The notes under the pieces are model-generated. The model ran no database searches and was not told where the DNA came from. It saw only the letters and a program-made list of their open reading frames with translations. The position numbers were made by a program, and so were the translations under genes. A stretch of 64,000 nucleotides of DNA from Saccopteryx bilineata (taxonomy: Eukaryota > Chordata > Mammalia > Chiroptera > Emballonuridae): the NCBI RefSeq assembly GCF_036850765.1, contig NC_089496.1, forward strand, positions 51,219,613 through 51,283,612, given 5' to 3'. This document shows, piece by piece, positions 22,291 to 35,523 of this stretch (positions are counted from its first letter, which is position 1; every line of letters starts with the position of its first letter).

Positions 22291-25200
22291 TAAGAGCTGT
22301 GTGCTTAAGACCAACCCTAACTTAATCTTCGATGCAGAAAGTGGAGAAGGGCTTTTTTTTAGTTTTTAAATTATGGAGAGGTCTCACTACTCCACGCCAT
22401 TCTCCAAAGACCCATCTACATCAGAACAAGGTCACCTTCTTTTGAACGGCTGCCAGTTCTTGAGTGGAGGGCAGACACCGGAATACAACGTACGGCTCAG
22501 TCGCCGTGAGAGCGAGCAGCCTGGGGAAAAACAAACACACCGTTCCCCAAAGACCAGGCTCCCCAAGGGTTCAGGACACCCTCACGCCTGCCAGCAACAA
22601 GACAGGCAGATCTGACGGTATCACAGACACCGTGAGATGTCAAATTCTCTTCGGCTTAGTTTTATTTTTCCTTGAAAACTCATTTTTTAAGACAAAATTT
22701 CAAGGTGGACAGAGACTATCTGGGGGCTCTCGGTCTGATGCTCCCTCCGCCACCTGTTCAGAATCTGGCAAGCCAGCTCCGGGGTTCACCTGGCTGGTCC
22801 CGCTTTCCGTTCTGAACAATAAGCAGCCTCATCCGCCTTGGCAGTGGGGGGTCACGTTATACAGACTAGCTGCATGCGGTCTGGGGGGAATCTTCCTAGC
22901 AGCTCCCCCGGAATCGTGTCTCGTCGTTTGGTTTCGGAGATCACAGACTGGGCCAGTTGACACGGCCGGGCTGGGTAGCCCTTCCTTCCGAGGCTGTGCC
23001 GTGGAAAGAGCACATTCCCACTTAGAGAGCCGCGGGTGAACCTCAAAGAATGGGAAACCTACATCTTCTTGGCTTGATACCTGAGCTACTGCTTGTCAAG
23101 CCTCCAAGAACCGGGTGCAGCACAAAGCTAACGGGCTCGCACTCTCGCGGCTCAACACGTCCTGCCAGGGTGCACCACCCAGCGGCTGGCCGCATTCATA
23201 TTTATGATGTGCCATCTACACGCACGAGGGAACCAGGGCGTCCAGGCACCCGGACAATTCTGGGGGAAACCGTCACCCCAGCATCTGGATAAAACCCAGG
23301 GGAGATCTCTTTCCCTTTCACCCCCACACCGAGGCCTGGACTCTGTCTGCTCCAGGCTGCACGCCGTTCCTCCTGCATGTTCTGGGGTCGGAGCCAAGCT
23401 AATTAAATTCCACTCCTTTCCACAAACACGACTTATTTTAAAGGTACTATTACCAAACCGGAGGCGGTTCGCACACCTCTCTAGTACATCTTCAATAAAT
23501 CCACACACCGAAAAATAATCCTGTTGGGCGAGCTCTGTTCTGGGATCGGGAAACAGAACGACTGTGGCAGAATGATTTCTAAGCCAGCCTTCCTGAATGC
23601 CCCTCCCTCTACCCGCAGCCTCTCCTGCCATGAGCAGCACTGACAGAGAGCATTTAAACGGGGGCTGAAGGGGCTCTATTTGGGGGGATAGATAGAGGGG
23701 GCGCCAAGAGCAAGCGCTTCCATTTCCAAGTCCCGGTCCCAGACGGGTTACTTCCACCCCCCAGGCGTCCCTTTCTTCCGGAGGCGTGCCCATCGCCGGC
23801 ATGGTTGTGATGGGAATGACCCCCTTAGCTTGTGGCCTGACTTGACTGAGCCCTCTTTTTGTTTGATTGTTTCATTCTTAAAACCGAGATGATTGATTGG
23901 CCGCAAGAAAATCCCAAGCACGCAGGGTGGGTACTGCAGAAGGCTCACCTGCAGCCATGTCTTGGCCTTCATGTGCTCCCCCCCCAAACTCTGCCCACAC
24001 CTGCAGGCGTGGGCACACCCTGACTGCCCTTGCCCACCATCTAACAGAAACAGGCCCAGGACAGACCGGAGGAGACCGTATCTCCCAGGGGTGTGAGGTC
24101 AGAAGTGGGAACTCTGCTCTCATAGGACAGAAGTGTGTCTGCTGTTGGCTCAGCTCAATGGCTTTGTTTCATTCAACAGATATTGGAGACACTTTTCCAG
24201 TCCGTTGGGCTGATCGATATATAGTTATCTCTGATTTGTTTTTTTTCACACGGTGCATTTTAAAACCAAACCATATGTAAAACCTCAACTAAATAGGGTC
24301 GGGATAGCTTTTCCAGACCTCTTCATCCCCGAGGGGAGGTAGGTAATCATTACAGCATTCTACAGACAGAGATAGCTGCTTCCCTTGTTCTCACTCTCAT
24401 GATAAGCTGGTCGGAAGCAGGACTTACACAGCCTGTTATAATGTCACCTGGCCTTCAGGCCTCCGGGTGCTAAGCCGTGGCATCAGAGGGAGAATGACAG
24501 AAATAACAGCAAATGCGTACGCATTGATTACCGGAGGTCAATACCTTAAAGTGCCCGTTTTCCGGAAAGGGAACCTAGGACCCACGGCATCACGTAGTGT
24601 GACTGCAGTCACCATGCAGTAAGGGGTCGACTCAGGCTTCCAGCTCAGCTGTCTGTTTGTGAAGCAGCAGCTACAACAGCCCTTGGAGACCTCTCCACCC
24701 CACCCCGAACCCCCCATAAGCAAGCAGTCTGGAGCAAGTGAGATTGTCCCCACAGCCTCCGAGGCCGAGTTACAGTTTGTAACTCCTATTTATGAGGCAT
24801 TGATCTGAAGAGGTTTATCTCCCTGGACTTTGCTGTTTTTGTGTCTCCCTTAAACATGCCTAAGATCAAAGCAAAACCTATAAACCCTGAAGTAAATACA
24901 ACCAGGTCAACAAAAACTGCAGTGCTATCTCCAGACAGGTCTCCAACCCATGCATTTCTTCTTCCCCCTTCCAGAGCATGCGCTCTGACAGGGGACCATT
25001 GTCACACACCTAGCGTTGGAGAGTCAAGGTGTGGGAGTCTTTGGGCCGGGATGGACTTGACCAAATGGAACGGGCTGGCCCGAGACAAGCACGGAGGAAC
25101 AGAGAACGAGGCTCGATGTGACGCATCCCCCAGTCCGAGTGCCTTCAAGGGAGTCAGCGGTGAAATTCTGAAAGCTTATCACCTTGCCAGCTCGAATTCT

Positions 25201-25999
25201 CCAAATACATCATGGAGGTTCCTTCCAGAACGGCAGGCTGATGAGTACCATGCCAAAAGGAAATATGAAAATGCCAAAATCCTCAGCTCGGCCCTGCCAA
25301 GCATGTTCCCTGGCGATATACGGTGGCTAAACCCGACGGGGCCGATGGTAGGATGTTCTTACATGATGCACAATTTCCTCTGCCGTTAGGAAAGGGGACG
25401 CATCTGGGCTAGCGTCCCATTCTGGGTTTTCAGATACGACGGGAAAGTAAAACCTCTCTGAATTCTGCAACACGTACTGATTTTCACATGCAAACGATGC
25501 CTAACTTTAGAGAAAAAAAAATAGTTTCTGATCGTCTCCATCGGAGAACCAACTTCACGGCCGTCGGTAGAGATGAAGTCTGTTCGGCCACGGGGTGCCA
25601 CATTGGATGCCCTTACTTTCTCTACCCTTCCTGCTCAGGGACTCACAGGTGACTTACGTGTGTCCTGGGCTCCCCTCACGGCAGAGACTGCTACCCTGCA
25701 TCAGAACAGGGTCAGCGCCACGATGAAGGGGAGGATATTTTTCTGAGCAAGAGGAAACCCATGAAGATCAAAGAGGTAAGTAGATGCAGTTCACCCCGGT
25801 AAGGAGGGAGGAAGAGGAAAGGGTGGAGATGGACGTAGGCAGTCAGTTCCAAGGGGGTCACGTTCTGAGACGTGAAAGGGGACAGGCGAAGCAGAAGTAG
25901 TTTGAGGGCTTAGAAGGGCGTCTGAGAGCTCTGTACACAGCCAGCCATGGACGCTCCAGGTGAAGACACACCCGTGAGAACAAGGGCGTTACCCTAGGG

Positions 26000-26212
26000 C
26001 GGTGGTCGGCAAACTCATGAGTCAACAGAGCCAAATATCAACAGCACAACGATTGAAATTTCTTTTGAGAGCCACATTTTTTAAACTTAGACTCTATAGG
26101 TAGGTACATTCCTTATCGAGGCAGCACCCACACGTGGTATTTTGTGGAAGAGCCACACTCAAGGGGCCAAAGAGCCGCATGTGGCTCGCAAGCCGCGGTT
26201 TGCCGACCAGGG
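26000..26212 (+). mobile_element. Non-autonomous hAT element C, perfect TSD
   Basis: It begins CGGTGGTCGGCAAACTC and ends GGTTTGCCGACCAGGG. The palindromic 8-bp duplication CCCTAGGG lies at 25992-25999 and 26213-26220. The interior contains AGAGCCACATTTT and AGAGCCGCATGTGGCTCG. At 213 bp it is a MITE without coding capacity. Confidence 0.9.
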
Positions 26213-27834
26213 CCCTAGGGGATGCTAGTGTGAGTCCTGTTTAAAGTTGTCTTTGTCAGATGCCAGCCACATCACAACGATTTGTCCAGAATCCCAGCGC
26301 CTCTTGAAGAAGAACAGCTCAGAATGTGCTCGCTCCTGGTGAACCGGCGCCTCCAGCAGAGAGCACGCCTGTGCTTAGACTCAGTCCTCCGATGTCACCG
26401 GCTTGCCACACCCCAATCACTTGCCGCAGTTCTACACTCTACTTCCCATTAAAGGGAGCTTTGGAATACGATCAGGACCCCCTGGGCAGATGACGGCGAC
26501 AGCTCACTCCCGACTCTCGCAAAGAACCAGCTTTGCAACCTCATTTGTGCAGCAATTCGGTTCAGACGGAATATAATTTTATTTCATTGCTTAGCGCTGG
26601 CCTGCGTCTTTAAGCCAGTATTGCAAGAAGGAGCTAATTTGATAATATAAATAAAAACTGGCCCCAGAGGACAATAACCCATCCGTTTATGTGCAAAAGT
26701 GCTCTTTCTCCAAGTCATCCCGAGGCAACCATGAACCCCGGTGTCCACAATGCACCCCTGCAGTCTTCTCAACACAGCGACCAGCACGGGCATCGCGAGG
26801 CAAAGACGTCAAACAACCACGGACGTTCAACCATGAACAAATCTTCTTGCTTACGTTTTTGGAAATCTATTGTGTATTAGACATCTTAGCTGTTCTGTAC
26901 CTGCACTGAAAAAAATAGGTTTCACCAAAAAATGTCCAGTTGGGAAGCAAACAATTGATTTCCATTCACTCAACTAATATTTAGGAACCTCATGTTTCTC
27001 GCAAGTCTTGGGAAGCCGAGACTACAGCCTGTCTTGGAAGTAATAAAATTACTAAGTTTCCTCTCCCTGCGTTTGTTGTATTTCATGTCTTTCCCCTGTC
27101 AGCTCTGCTCTGCTCACCTGGTGAGCACCTATTCGCACATTAAGGTTCTGCCTCTATGTAATTCTGTCCTTTGAATGATTTCCACACACTATTTGCTACT
27201 GCACATGTCACGTTCTTTCACAACGATCGCTTTCCAGAGGTGTCCTCGAGACTGTGGACTCCTTGGAGTCAGATTTATTAACACCCCACCAGGAATGCCA
27301 TCTCCAGACGTCTCAGAGGCCTTCGCCAACAATATAAAATCCTCCTGCAGACCATTGCACCTGGGAACGTTAGAAAAGCCTTCTGAGTACTTCTCTGTCA
27401 TTCCACTCGGTGTCGCGGATAAAGTCACAAGGCGAGGGCTTCTTTGAAAACATCTCCGGCCTCAACTCATGTCTCCTCCCACGCCTTCCTGCTCCCACTC
27501 TTGTGACCCCCACCCCCACCCCAGCCTAAGAGAGAAGAGGATGCACTCCTCCAAGCTCCCCTTCCGAAGCCCCGCCCACAGCCGTCCAGGTGCTGGGCCA
27601 GCTCTGGCTGCCATCCGACTCATTTATTTCAAGGATGTCGCATCTGCTCAGAACTTCCTGCCAGTTAATACGTCTTCCTCAAATGGAGCCTCAGAGGGCT
27701 TTTGATCTTGGTACCAATTCACCTCGGGCCGAAGACACGGGGTGCTGTCTGAGCTAGCGCAGCTGGTTCGAACCCGAGCTTCACATCATCGAGGAAGAAC
27801 GGACACACCGAGCCTGAATTTAATAACAGGAGGC

Positions 27835-28232
27835 AATGGCCCTGGCTGGTTGGCTCAGTGGTAGAGCGTCGGAAGTCCTGGCGTGCGGGAGTCCCGGGTT
27901 CGACTCCCGGCCAGGGCACACAGGAGAAGCGCCCATCTGCTTCTCCTCCCCTCCCTCTCTCCTTCCTCTCTGTCTCTCTCTTCCCCTCCCACAGCCAAGG
28001 CTCCATTGGAGCAAAGTTGGCCCCAGGCGCTGAGGATGGCTCTGTGGCCTCTGCCTCAGGCACTAGAATGGCTCTAGATGCAACAGAGCGACGCCCCAGA
28101 TGGGCAGAGCATCACCCCCCCGGTGGGCATGCCGGGTGGATCCTGGTAGGGCGCATGCGGGAGTCTTGTCTAGCTGCCTCCCTGATTCCAACTTCAGAAA
28201 AATACAAAAAACAAACAAACAAACAAACAAAA
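27835..28232 (+). mobile_element. Rhin-1-type tRNA-derived bat SINE
   Basis: Same family as 6126-6540, with an A box (TGGCTCAGTGGTAGAG) and B box (GGTTCGACTCCCGGCC), a C/T-rich body and a CAAA-repeat tail. A perfect 13-bp duplication AATAACAGGAGGC flanks it (27822-27834 and 28233-28245). The tRNA head carries about 8 extra bases (AAGTCCTG) between the boxes compared with the first copy. Confidence 0.92.
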
Positions 28233-30110
28233 AATAACAGGAGGCGTCGAGGTCAGAGAATTCCCTGCACACCGGGACTGCCGATTAGACCACATCTGGA
28301 GCCTGCTGACGTTTCTGCACCCCTTATTTTCAAGTTTATTTCATATGTGACTGTAAGAACATAGATGTTCAGTCGCGAAAACACGCAACATGAAAAACGT
28401 AACAAAAGAGAAAAAAGTTGTAATTAATCACACCATGCAGAAGAAGGTATCATTGCTAAAATCACTCAAGTTGAAGGTCAAAACCTTCTTCGTCTGTATT
28501 TTTTGCTGAGTGAAGAGATAATTTTGCATCCTGTCCCCTCACATTACACCTGGTATAAAAAACCATTTTCTTATATTTAGGTACTATTCACAATGTCGCT
28601 TTGAATGACTGAAAAATTTAACATCTAAATAAATGTGCCCGCATATTTAATTTATCATACCCTCAGTGTTGAACTGTTGCGTTATTTTCCATTTTCCTGC
28701 TGCTATAAATAACAGTAAAATGAACATCTATAGACAAACCTTTCTTTTTCTTCCCGGAATGTCTGTGTGATTCTAAACAGCTGCACTGTCGTGAGTGACT
28801 TTATAAATGGGGTCATCAATTGTTGGTGAATTTCCCAACAGGAACCTCGTCCCCTCCAAAATTTCTCTACGTTCTGTGGAAACGTCAAGGTTTCTGCCAG
28901 CAAAGTGGCAGCCAGGGGCTCTTTAATGTCACTGCGGATGACAACTGTTCCTTCCCTCTTTGCAGGAGGAGAGGCAGGTCGGCTGCCCACGTAAACCAGG
29001 GGCCAGCGGCGGGGAGGTAATGGACTTCACAGACCACAGGAGGCTCGGTCTCCCAGGCTCGGCCGCAGCCGGGCGTGGGATGTGAGTGCATCTGTGAGCA
29101 TGTTGGCCTCTGGTCGCTGTGTGCGAGCACATGCCAGCATGAAAAAGAGACGGGCACAAAACCCCGCCAAGACAGAAATCTAAAGGTGTTCTCAAAGCAC
29201 ACACCCACACCGACTCCATTCCTTTCTCTCCTGGAAATGCTGGAGAAAGCTTTTTCCCGGTCCTAACAAGAATGCATCACTCTGAAGAATCACTCCTATT
29301 GCTGTGATATTTTAGCTACACAACGCTCTTCGCTTCGGCACTGAATTCATTTGTTCCAAAATGTGCTTTTTCCTTTTAAAAGTGTTATTAGTTTATTTTA
29401 AAAAATATATTATCCACGTCTCTTCCCTTGCCCCCCCCCCCATTAAGGGCAGGGTAAAATTTCAATCCAGTAACATTTGTTGAGCACCTATATAATTTTT
29501 TTTTCAGTATTACATATTATAATGTTAATTTTGGGTATTAAATATTTTTGGTAGGCATCCTGGGGTAGAATGGTGAAGATGTGTCTTTGTTCTCTGGAGG
29601 AGAGCCCAGAAAGAGAGAGTGTAGGTAACTAATTGCAATGTAAGCCCATGGCTTTAAAAGGACCCTTTCAGGATTCCGCAGCATTGGGCGAAACATGGTG
29701 GGACTGCACCTGGTGGCTTTCTGACTTAGAGCTGTTAGACCACCAGCCAGATCCAAATGGCGACTAGTTTCACCTCACGGGGACCCCCAGCCTCACTATA
29801 CTCACCGCAATACATTAGCACGCTAACAGCACACCCCACGCCACCACTATCGGGCGTGGAAAGCCCATACAAAGACACTACATGGCCAACGAGGCTCTTC
29901 CGAGAAACCTGCATCCCTTTCCGGGACAAACTCGGATATTCCTCCTTGTCATTGGGTGTTCTTTCCCCAACTAAAGAAACCTCAATAAAGAAAGCAAGGC
30001 CTGCTAATGGGGGTGTGGGGAGGGAGTAGGGGGCTGCCCTGCCTGTAGAGTAGCCTGCTCTCTATCCCCCGGCTTCCCTAATAAACTCACCTTCACTTTA
30101 CCCTCTACGC

Positions 30111-30578
30111 CAGGGGTCCCCAAACTACGGCCCGCGGGCCACATGTGGCCCCCTGAGGCCATTTATCCGGCCCCCGCCGCACTTCCAGAAGGGGTACCTC
30201 TTTCATTGGTGGTCAGTGAGAGGCAAAGCATGGCATCGCTCACATACAGTACTACTTCCAGTGACGTGGGATGCACGCCTCACGGCTCCGGAAGCACGTC
30301 ACATCTAGCAGTGACAAATATGGAACCAGACATTGACCATCTCATTAGCCAAAAGCAGGCCCGTAGTTCCCATTGAAATACTGGTCAGTTTATTTATTTA
30401 AATTTACTTGTTCTTTACTTTAAATATTGTATTTGTTCCTGTTTTGTTTTTTTACTTTAAAATAAGATATGTGCAGTGTGCATAGGGATTTGTTCATAGT
30501 TTTTTTTTATAGTCTGGCCCTCCAATGGTCTGAGGGACAGTGAACTGGCCCCCTGTGTAAAAAGTTTGGGGACCCCTG
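30111..30578 (+). mobile_element. Non-autonomous hAT element B, long form, perfect TSD and TIRs
   Basis: The 16-bp terminal inverted repeats CAGGGGTCCCCAAACT are perfect. The 8-bp duplication CTCTACGC is perfect (30103-30110 and 30579-30586). At 468 bp it has about 120 bp of interior (near 30223-30335) that the two other family members lack. It encodes no transposase. Confidence 0.95.
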
Positions 30579-30899
30579 CTCTACGCTGACTCGCCTTTGA
30601 ATTCTTTCCCGCACGAATCCAGCTAAGCTACAGTGGTTCCCAGACACCGAGGAAACACCCACATCATCGTCTCAATACAGAAGCCAGGTAGCCAGGGACA
30701 TGCCTGAAGTGAGCGAATTGGCTAAGAGAAGTTTTCAAACTCAGTGCACGCCCAAACGGGTTCAGTGGTACAGGAGAGGACAGAAGTCGACCCACAGAAA
30801 GACACGAATTCCACCTCTTTGGGTGAGCTCCCCAGGACCCATGAGCTCGGCCGTCAAGGAAGGGCAGGATTCCAGCAGAAGAGGCAGGTGTGGAGGCTT

Positions 30900-31320
30900 C
30901 CTGGCGGAGGGAGCACGGGGAAGGAGGAGCCTCGGACACAGAGCACGCTCGGGGCGCCACCGACACGATTCACTCCAGATTGGCAGCGGACGTGTTGCAG
31001 GCGGCGGTCGGCATCTGTTTGGAACAGGGGTTTGCAACAGACCGTGGAGCGTTTGTTGTCACGCCGCAAAGAGGAAGCCGGAGGTTTTCGCGCGTGGACG
31101 TGTTATCTAGAAGCACCGTGTTTCTGGCAGCGAGGGGGGAAGGGAACGACAGGGGCGCTGAGTCCACATTCAGGCGGAACACTCAAAGGGCAAACATGGT
31201 CCACACCAGCGGTGGCGACGGCAGCAAGCAGGGTCACAGCCATGAGAGCCAGACACACGGGTGGAGCCGCGGGATCTGGGGGCCGGTTAGGAGGAGCTGT
31301 GAGGAATGCAGGGCTCATCG
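30900..31320. promoter_or_regulatory. CpG-rich block in intron
   Basis: I count about 35 CpG in 420 bp at roughly 57 percent GC, an observed/expected ratio near 1. No repeat family is recognised. A 279-codon plus-strand frame starts here but looks like chance opening in CpG-rich DNA. Confidence 0.4.
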
Positions 31321-32924
31321 CTCCACAGGTCCAAGTCCAATAGATGAGCAGCTACTCCTAGAGCTGAGGAAGGTTGGAAGACGGGAGGCTGTGAGCGGGA
31401 AGGAGGAGGTGGTCGGAGAGAAACAAGACGACGTCCTGGGGAAACACGGAACGGGGTCGGTGAGAGGTGGTGGCGCGGTCTCTGGGGGTCAGGAAATGGA
31501 GAGGACCCCCAGAGGCACTGGGACACGGGCCAGCACTTCAGGGCGAGGACGCCCGGTGAGCACTGGGAAGAGGCTGTCGGGCCTGATGCCAGGAGGTGCG
31601 GGCCGACCTAACGAGAGCAACCTCACGTGGACGGTCCACGTGGACGGATGGCAGACCACCATGGAGAGGGGGTGGCCTTCTGTCCTGGGAAAGGCGGCCG
31701 AGCAGGGGAGGAGAGAGACGATGGAGTAATAAACAGAAAGAGAAACAAGAGGTGGGAAAACACATTGTATAGAGAGGAGGGAAGTTGGTAACTTTTTAGG
31801 CTGAAGAGAAGAAATTGAGTGGGGCGGAGAGAGAATGCCATAAGCATCAAGATGTGAGAAAGAAAAGAAAAGGTTTACTTTTACAAATTTGTGATGTCTC
31901 TCTTGTTCATCAGAGCAGGGATTTAGAACAATGGGACTTCTTCCTTGTCTTCAATTGGAATAACTTAACGATTCCCTTCCATTTCCACTTGCCTCTTAGA
32001 AATCACATCTTTCGTAGAGAAAGAGGTTTTCAAGTATTCAAAATACACGTCAGTGCATGGGAGAGACACACTGCTCTTCTCGGGCTTAGTTAAATCTACA
32101 GTGATCTTTTGAGATTTTATTCTAAAAATATCACTAGTAACTGGAACAATGAGAATTATTTTATCTGTTTCTTTAAGATGCATAGTGTATCATGTATACA
32201 ACGGAGGGTGTGTTCATTTCCAAAGCCACCGTAAGAGTTTTTACGAAGAGGGTGGCCAGAGGGTCAAGTCCTGCACAGAAGAGAAATCAAGTAGAGATTT
32301 AAATATGGCCGTCCAAGGTGGTCATGCTTGACTTTGTCAAAACCAGTGGCTTTTGCGGCTAGAGAGGTTTTCAACTATTGACAATATAATTCAGGGCTGT
32401 GGAGAGTCGTATCTATGACCTCGTTATATTTTCAGTGAGGGCAGGAGACAGGTCACAATCGATTAATAAGTTAACTCTCTGGGGAAACCTGGCTTGGAGG
32501 GGGCGGGGGACTGAGAAGCAGTGATTTATGTGTTTTGTAAAACAGGGGGAGACCTGAGCACAGTTTAGGTGACAGGGCAGCACCGAGAGGACCAGGTGGA
32601 GAGGTTAGGATGCACAGGGGTAGCCGACAGAGTCCCACGGCGGATGAGAAGGAAGGGGACAATGAGCACAGGAGGAGGAAGCCGCCTCAGGCCCACCGGG
32701 GGCACGGTGTCTGGAAAGCAGAGGTGGTGAGTGCACCGGTAGGGAGAACCCCCCCAAGGCCAGGCGGTCAGCTGGGGGCGGGGCCTCCCCACACCTGGTC
32801 TGGAGCTCTGTGTCTCCCTTCCTGTCCCTGTCCTCGTGGTGGAAATGGCCCAAGTGCTTTGCAGATATTAGGATAATAAACCAACAGAATTTGAAATTTT
32901 TGCAATTCAGAAGTGGCCAAATAT

Positions 32925-33120
32925 TGGTCATACGACTGGTCTAATACTGGCTCCTTTCACCCTCACAACGGCGACATGGAGTCCCACATGTCGCCAGTGC
33001 AGAGACAGAGAGGCAGCGCACGGCCACCATGTACCACCCGAGGTCACCCAGCAAGGACCTCATGGGGCTGGGATTTGAACCCCACGCCGTGGACCCAGCG
33101 TCCATGCTCTTGACTCACTG
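32925..33120 (-). repeat. MIR SINE
   Basis: Reverse MIR pattern: CACCCTCACAACGGCGACATG, AGGTCACCCAGCAAGGACCT, GGGGCTGGGATTTGAACCCC, CCATGCTCTTGACTCACTGAA. Confidence 0.75.
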
Positions 33121-33186
33121 AACTGATTGACTGAGCTTATTCTTTCTTTGTGAACGTTCAGCTTCTCCTCTCAATTCCTTAGCCAC

Positions 33187-34276
33187 GGGGGGAGTGGGAG
33201 AGTAGGGAGGTGGGGGGAATGGGAGAGTAGGGAGGTGGGGGGAATGGGAGAGTAGGGAGGTGGGGGGAATGGGAGAGTAGGGAGGTGGGGGGTGGGAGAG
33301 TAGGGAGGTGGGGGGAATGGGAGAGTAGGGAGGTGGGGGGAATGGGAGAGTAGGGAGGTGGGGGGTGGGAGAGTAGGGAGGTGGGGGGAATGGGAGAGTA
33401 GGGAGGTGGGGGGAGTGGGAGAGTAGGGAGGTGGGGGGAATGGGAGAGTAGGGAGGTGGGGGGTGGGAGAGTAGGGAGGTGGGGGGAATGGGAGAGTAGG
33501 GAGGTGGGGGGAATGGGAGAGTAGGGAGGTGGGGGGAATGGGAGAGTAGGGAGGTGGGGGGGTGGGAGAGTAGGGAGGTGGGGGGTGGGAGAGTAGGGAG
33601 GTGGGGGGTGGGAGAGTAGGGAGGTGGGGGGAATGGGAGAGTAGGGAGGTGGGGGGAATGGGAGAGTAGGGAGGTGGGGGGAATGGGAGAGTAGGGAGGT
33701 GGGGGGAATGGGAGAGTAGGGAGGTGGGGGGAATGGGAGAGTAGGGAGGTGGGGGGAATGGGAGAGTAGGGAGGTGGGGGGGTGGGAGAGTAGGGAGGTG
33801 GGGGGAATGGGAGAGTAGGGAGGTGGGGGGAATGGGAGAGTAGGGAGGTGGGGGGAATGGGAGAGTAGGGAGGTGGGGGAATGGGAGAGTAGGGAGGTGG
33901 GGGGTGGGAGAGTAGGGAGGTGGGGGGGTGGGAGAGTAGGGAGGTGGGGGGAATGGGAGAGTAGGGAGGTGGGGGGAGTGGGAGAGTAGGGAGGTGGGGG
34001 GTGGGAGAGTAGGGAGGTGGGGGGAGTGGGAGAGTAGGGAGGTGGGGGGAGTGGGAGAGTAGGGAGGTGGGGGGAGTGGGAGAGTAGGGAGGTGGGGGGA
34101 GTGGGAGAGGAGGGAGGTGGGGGGAGTGGGAGAGGAGGGAGGTGGGGGGAGTGGGAGAGTAGGGAGGTGGGGGGAGTGGGAGAGTAGGGAGGTGGGGGGA
34201 GTGGGAGAGGAGGGAGGTGGGAGGAGTGGGAGAGTAGGAAGGTGGGGGAATGGGAGAGTAGGGAGGTGGGGGGGTG
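33187..34276. repeat. G-rich minisatellite (VNTR), about 44 units of 22-26 bp
   Basis: The units share TGGGAGAGTAGGGAGGTGGG. They differ in the link between units: GGGAATGGG, GGGAGTGGG or GGGTGGG. The AATG form dominates on the left and the AGTG form on the right, where GAGAGGA variants also appear. Every unit has several G runs of three or more, so G-quadruplexes are possible throughout the plus strand, which is the template for ELMO1. Long proline/serine-rich frames on the minus strand are artefacts of the repeat. Confidence 0.97.
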
Positions 34277-35523
34277 AGGGATCGGGGTGCAGCGTGGGAG
34301 CCAAGGTTGAGGATGTCCGGCAGCTTCAGGTAGGTCTCCCCTATCAGCTGACTCTTCCCCAAAGTGTTTGACGATAATATTCTGGTCAGCTGCACTGAAA
34401 AACCCATGACACCGTTACAGCCATATTTTCCTGGCATGTGCACAGGTGAATTTTATCTGTCCAAAAGAATTCAAAAAACAACTCTACACCCCCTGCCTGA
34501 CCAGTGTCTCCTCAGTGGAGGCTTGAGGCAAACATCCAGGGTGGCCCAGTGCCCAGACCACAATCAACCAAGCCAAGAAGCATTTCCTAACACCCTCGAG
34601 GTCAACATTTAATATGGACATTTTATTGCAATAGATGCATCCTTAGCAACGCCAGCTCTGAGGTACAGTTCTCACCCTTTCCTGCTTCTGCTTGAGAGCG
34701 GCCGGGAGCTTTCGGACAGAAGTCCAAGTCCATGCCCCGTGACTCACAAAATGGGAATCTGGCATGACATGCCAATGACATGTACTTCTGTGGCAGCTCA
34801 AGCGGCAAGAAGCCATATGCCATAGCCCCTCGGGCCTGCCAAGCCACACTCACGGACGGGAGAAGGAGACATCAGGCTACGGGACGGGAAGAATCCGGGG
34901 AGCTGACTGCCTCCGGCACTTGAAACACACCATCGCCATCGCAGGGACCAACGTCGAGTCTTCCTACTCTCAGACACCGTTCTCGGGGAAAGCCATTCAT
35001 TTTCCTTACATTTGAGAGAACGTTGGGAGGTAAAGGTAAAATGCAAGAGGTGATTTTGCGGACTGTGTGGTGCGCTGACGTTTTCCACTGAACACGCCTG
35101 CTGTGTGGGATCCCTTCCGGGCGTGCTTGGGGGGGACGGCCGCCACCTAACGAGGCTGGGCTTCCGGAAGGATGTCTGCCCTCTGCCCCTCGACAGCCAT
35201 TCGTGAGAGGGTTAAGGTCTATCTTCGGTGTTATTTTACCCATCGGCTTAGAAACAAAAAGAGCAAGGCCATTGGGGGACACAGAGCACACCCAAACAGC
35301 CAGCGTGTGTGGGTTAAATATATATATTTAAACTCAGGGCTCCAAATGTGTTCCTCTTCAGTTTCTTTAGCGACTGCCCCTTGTCTTTGAGGGTCCCATT
35401 CGCTTCATGTAAAGCTCCATACGTGAAAAAATATAAATGACTACTGTCATGTTTATTAAGAAATGACTGGCAAAATCATTTTGTTAACTCCCTCTGAGTT
35501 TTGACATCTAAGAAGAGATTTGG

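Noticed and set aside
24841..25389. 182-codon plus-strand frame in non-repeat DNA
   Set aside because: No family recognised, no splice or promoter context, and low complexity of evidence; treated as chance.
30890..31729. 279-codon plus-strand frame
   Set aside because: No recognisable domain, overlaps open frames on the other strand, and stop codons are scarce because the DNA is CpG-rich. Kept only as a low-interest finding about the block.
33115..34443. 442- and 377-codon minus-strand frames rich in Pro, Ser and Leu
   Set aside because: They are read-through of the G-rich minisatellite in two frames at once, with no start context or domain.
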